A stretch of DNA of 64,000 nt. Origin: Hymenopellis radicata. Taxonomy: Eukaryota; Basidiomycota; Agaricomycetes; Agaricales; Physalacriaceae. A program made the position numbers and the translations under genes. The stretch covers positions 28,036-92,035 of the forward strand of contig JADNRX010000221.1 of assembly GCA_015501595.1 (NCBI GenBank). Reading direction: 5' to 3'. The notes below the pieces were generated by a model. That model was not told where the DNA came from and made no database searches. It was given only the letters and a program-made list of their open reading frames with translations. Below are positions 60,221 through 64,000 of this stretch, one piece after another. Position 1 is the first letter of the stretch. Each line of letters opens with the position of its first letter.

Positions 60221-63200
60221 ATGGCACCCCTCGTTCCTTGCGAAAACCCGGAATGTTCGCGTTCATTTGGCACTCTTCAGGCGATGCGGAGTCACCTTCG
60301 TCAGGCGAAAAGCTGCAACTGGTGGACCGCCTTCGGCAAGAATCCCGCTCATATAGCTGCTGCGGCTCTCAACATGGAGCCGACGCTCGAAGAAGCCATG
60401 ACGACCATGATCAGTGACGCCTCTGCTTCGGCTACGCCTAGTGACTTCTACGATGTCAACGAGGATCAAGAGGATGAGGAGGACGATGATGCCAGTGACC
60501 AGGATCTGGGACACGGTGAACTTGATGAGAGCGACGAGATGGAGGATCTTGAGGAGGAACATGTTGCAGATGAAGAGGATGTGGATGTTGACGACGACGA
60601 AGATGCGGGAGCTGTCTTTCGGGAATGGCTGGAGCAGGCGCAAGCGAATGAGGTCTTCGAAACCGTTGACAACCCTGATTCTCAGCCATTCGGACAGGCG
60701 GGTCCGGGTCCTTCAACGCAGCGTGTTCGGATGGATACTCTTCTTGGTGGTCGAGCACGATACCTCGATGATGACGACAATGATGCGCAGTCTGACAGAG
60801 TCTCTGTGCCCCATGCGACCGCTGGCGCTGTGATCCGGATGTCCCAAACTGTTCATGAGCAGTGGGCTGAACTATTTGGTACCAAGATCCCTGGCGATGT
60901 CGCGATGGATGGTAGTGGAGCGCCAGACCTCGGCGACAGTGAATGGTTTAAGCCGTTTGCTTCGGAACTAGACTGGAGAGTTGCACAGTGGATGGTGGAG
61001 CAGGGTATAGGGCATAACGCTTTTAATGAGTTCTTGAGGATTCCCGGGGTATGTGTCGTTTTCTCTGGACTCGTCTATGTCTAATCGTTCATCCAGGTCA
61101 GAGAGAAACTCGGGCTGTCCTACACCAACACTGCCGGCCTTCACAAAGTTGTCGACTCAATCCCTCGCCGCGCCGGAAAGTGGAAAGTCAAACATCTCTC
61201 CTTCCCTGATCGCCCCACTGAGAAGTTTACGCTTCGCCACCGTGACATCCTCGAGTCAGTCCGCTCCCTCTGGGGTGATCCTGAACTTGCCGAGCATCTG
61301 GTTTACAAGCCCAGTACACTGTTTACCGACGAACGCCAAGACCACCGCCTTTACAACGAGATGTGGACGGGAAAGTGGTGGAATTTCATTCAGGTAAGCT
61401 TTTGAACCTCGGAATTTTGGATCCACATGGACTTACAATGTTATACAGGACAAGCTTCCCATGGGTCGGACCATTGCTCCCCTGATCGTTTCCACCGATA
61501 AAACCCAACTGACCCAGTTCTCTGGCAGCCGGCAAGCCTACCCCGTCTACCTAACTCTCGGCAACATCCCCAGCCACCTTCGTCGTAAACCCTCTCAACT
61601 AGCTTGTATCCTGGTTGCGTATCTTCCTATCGACAAGATGAACCGAGGCAAATTCTCCAAGGCAACGATGGGGTCTCGGTATCAACGTCTCTTCCATGCA
61701 GCGATGACGGAGATCTTCCGCCCCCTGGTGGCAGCCGGTACGGATGGCGTCGAAATGACCAGCGGAGACGGCGCTGTTCGTCGTGTTCATCCCATTCTCG
61801 CCAGCTATGTCGCCGACTACCCCGAGCAATGTTTGGTGACCTGCGCCAAGAACGGCTCATGTCCGAAGTGTCGTTGTAGGACGGATGAGATGGGCGCTGA
61901 CGGGATATCAGCGATGCGCACACCTCGCTGGACTTTGGATGTGATGGCCAATGCGAAGTCATCCACTTCATCAACGTCAGCGTATTTCGAAGCCTGCATG
62001 GCTGAGAACGTGTCAGGCCATGCTCCGAAGCCTTTCTGGGCCAATCTCCCCCATACCAACATACACCTCAGTACCACACCCGATGTCCTCCATCAACTGT
62101 ATCAAGGAGTTCTTAAACACATAATTTCTTGGTGTCAGATCCTGATGACCGAGGAGGAGATGGATCGTCGAATTCGCTGTCTTCCTCCTAGCCTTGGTCT
62201 GCGACACTTCAAGAACGGCATCAGTGCTCTCTCCCAGATCAGCGGGACGGAGCGCAAGAACATGGGCAAGATTCTGCTTGCTTGTCTTGTCGGCTCATCC
62301 CTTCCCGAACGTGGCGTAACTGCATGCCGCGCCATTCTCGATTTCATTTATCTTGCGCAATACTCCACTCACGACGAAGAAACCCTGGGGTACATGGACG
62401 CTGCGCTGGACACGTGGCACAAAAACAAGGACTATTTCATTCAAGTCGGTCTGCGTAAGGACTTCAATTTCCCGAAACTCCATTCCCTTCAGCACTACGT
62501 GCAATCAATTCGCTATTTTGGGGTGACCAACAACTTCAACACGGAAATGTTCGAGCGCCTTCACATCGACTTCTCCAAGAAGGGTTGGCGGGCATCGAAC
62601 AAACGCGACGAATACCCACAGATGACCACTTGGGTGCTTCGCAAGGAGAACGTTCATGCATTCAAGCGGTACATAAATTGGGTGCAGAAGCAAGTTCGTA
62701 AGTTATTCATATCTTTCTTTTCTATCTTATTCCCTAATTTGGCTTCATAGAACCACAATCATCGGCGCCATTAGCTCCTCCATCAGTGCCGCCTGCTGTG
62801 CGCAGTGGTAGTCGGCAGCAGATTTCGCTGCCTAAAAATCCTAGCATCGTCAACAAGCCAATCCGCCGCATCGCCACGCAGCACAATATTCGTCTCTTCG
62901 CTACACATCTCCTTGCCTATCTGCTTGCTGTCGGGCGAGAGGCACTTGGGAATGCAGCCCAGGCTTACCCGGCATTGCCATTCAAGGGGTTAGATGTGTA
63001 TTACTCTTTTAAATTTTCGCATGAGGGCTTAGGTGACGATTTTGAGGTGCGGGATGTGGTCAAGGCGTCACCGCAGGATGGTGGGCGTTTTGATACTGTT
63101 ATCGTCATCACTGGCGACGATGCAGAGAGTACCGGGCTACTAGGTTTGTTCACTTCTACAGCTGAATCTCATGCTGACGTGTATTATAGATACTCGTGTA

Positions 63201-63584
63201 GGTCGTGTCCGCGTCATTTTCCGTCTTCCTGCCTCAATCGAGATGCACGGAACTTCGGTGAAGACCCCGAGTCATTGGCCTCGGCATCCTCTAGCTTACG
63301 TCGAATGGTACACGAAGCCGGTGCTGTCGGCCAAGGCGAGTCGTACTCATCGCATTCCTTCGATTTCGAAGGCCTATCTTCCCGATCGTATTACCCCTTC
63401 GTGGTCGATTGTTCCCTTAACCAATGTTCGACAGAGTGCACATCTATCTCCTGACTTTTCTAAATGTAACGAGGCTGAGTGGGATATTCCCGTTAGCGAA
63501 TCATCTGTGTTAGACACTTGCCAACATTTTTTACTCAATAATTGGCTTAGTTTATATACTTATCAGACTGTTTACTTAGTTTAG
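60221..63584 (+). CDS. Plavaka family transposase, 5 exons, 1053 aa
   Basis: Exons: 60221-61048, 61097-61393, 61449-62697, 62751-63143, 63190-63584; 3162 nt, all GT-AG, no stop. The N-terminus has a zinc finger (C7, C12, H25, C32) with the family phrase RSHLRQAKSCNWW, followed by an acidic region (about residues 85-130). The catalytic part begins STDKTQLTQFSG (Asp near residue 392) with PVYLTLGN, then TSGDG (Asp near 482), DYPEQCLVT and a CPKCRCR cluster. Beyond it come HQLYQGVLKH, LPPSLGLRHFKNG and MFERLHIDFSKKGWRASN. Plavaka is a CACTA-related superfamily of Agaricomycetes. All blocks are intact, so the element may be active. Confidence 0.92.
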
Positions 63585-64000
63585 TTTGTATGCAACGATG
63601 ATTTGAGACATTTTCGAGATTGATTTGAAAGGATTTGTTCTTGATAAAAGTGTTATGGTTCAATTCGGATGAGCTCCTTAGTGCGAATCAACGGCTTGTT
63701 CAACCGCCGGACGCCTTTTCAAGTCTTGAGTTGCTTTAGAATGGATATATGTGATGTACATGCATGAAGTTAGGTTGAGATGTCTTATGTTGATTTGTGG
63801 TAATGCATTGAGCTTAAGTTGTCTGAGGATAGCAGTGCTGAAGGCACATGTATGAAGTTATCTTTGGATGTCTTTTGCTGTCTTCAGTTTGTGTGCCACA
63901 GTGTAGCAGCTTTAAGATGTCTTAGAAGCTTTGAAGTGCTTTTGCAGACTTAAGTTGTATGTTCCAACAACACAAATCTTAGGATGTCTAAACGCATATA
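63585..64000. repeat. Right subterminal region and terminal inverted repeat of the Plavaka element
   Basis: Rich in TGTCTT/AAGACA and GCTTT motifs (GATGTCTTTTGCTGTCTTCAG, TTAGAAGCTTTGAAGTGC) mirroring the left end around 53090-53220. The last 15 bases are the inverse of 53065-53079. Confidence 0.75.

Larger units (their letters stand above)
53065..64000. mobile_element. Plavaka-type DNA transposon, at least 10.9 kb, three genes
   Basis: The left end begins TATATGCGTTTAGAC at 53065-53079 and the window ends with its exact inverse GTCTAAACGCATATA (63986-64000), so the whole element bar perhaps one or a few terminal bases is present. Subterminal sequences are also inverted (AAGACATCTCAAC near 53182, GTTGAGATGTCTT near 63774). 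It interrupts an F-box gene. Contents: a 94-bp tandem array, a DUF6532-like gene (leftward), a companion gene (leftward) and a Plavaka transposase (rightward). The exact end bases and target duplication cannot be read because the right flank is outside the window. Confidence 0.85.

Overview
The window reads as nuclear DNA of a mushroom-forming basidiomycete (Agaricomycetes). Evidence: genes split by short introns of about 45-60 bp, families largely confined to or expanded in these fungi (DUF6535, DUF6532, Plavaka transposases, GCM-type zinc-binding proteins, expanded F-box families), and a dense load of DNA transposons, MITEs and retroelements. Only one conserved housekeeping gene is present, an eIF4A-III/FAL1 DEAD-box helicase at 35844-37446.

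Region 1 (1-27.7 kb and 34.7-34.9 kb) is a cluster of duplicated F-box-like genes. Members lie at 1-165 (cut by the window edge), 3689-4947 (decayed), 5615-6891, 13295-14630, 20691-22004 (three intact two-exon models of 407, 428 and 419 aa) and 26664-27745 + 34704-34873 (split by a transposon). A different F-box protein of 544 aa lies at 10908-12542. Most copies are accompanied by a divergently oriented, badly decayed partner unit ('X') and sometimes by a decayed coiled-coil reading frame, so the cluster grew by duplication of a multi-part block. A 3.08-kb Mutator-like element (16377-19460) and a small LTR element with almost identical LTRs (23783-25508) have inserted into it.

Region 2 (27746-34695) is a complete 6950-bp hAT transposon with 17-bp inverted repeats and an 8-bp target duplication (TATGGCGC). 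It carries an 11-exon transposase and, head to head with it, a second gene of unknown function.

Region 3 (34.9-45.4 kb) holds the helicase, a direct repeat flanking it, a disrupted DUF6535 membrane-protein gene and two small MITEs ending in TACTGTA.

Region 4 (45468-52264) is a decayed DIRS-like tyrosine-recombinase retroelement. Its reverse transcriptase is interrupted by a 1652-bp intron-like segment full of minisatellites, and its gag region contains two different MITEs 48 bp apart.

Region 5 (53065-64000) is an almost complete Plavaka transposon of at least 10.9 kb that truncates yet another F-box copy. It carries a 5-exon transposase, a DUF6532-like gene, and a head-to-head companion gene that is homologous to the unknown gene in the hAT element.

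The main discovery candidate is that companion family: two unrelated transposon superfamilies in one window carry the same uncharacterised protein in the same divergent arrangement with their transposases. Gene models are hand-derived from splice-site and reading-frame logic; no search or alignment program was run.
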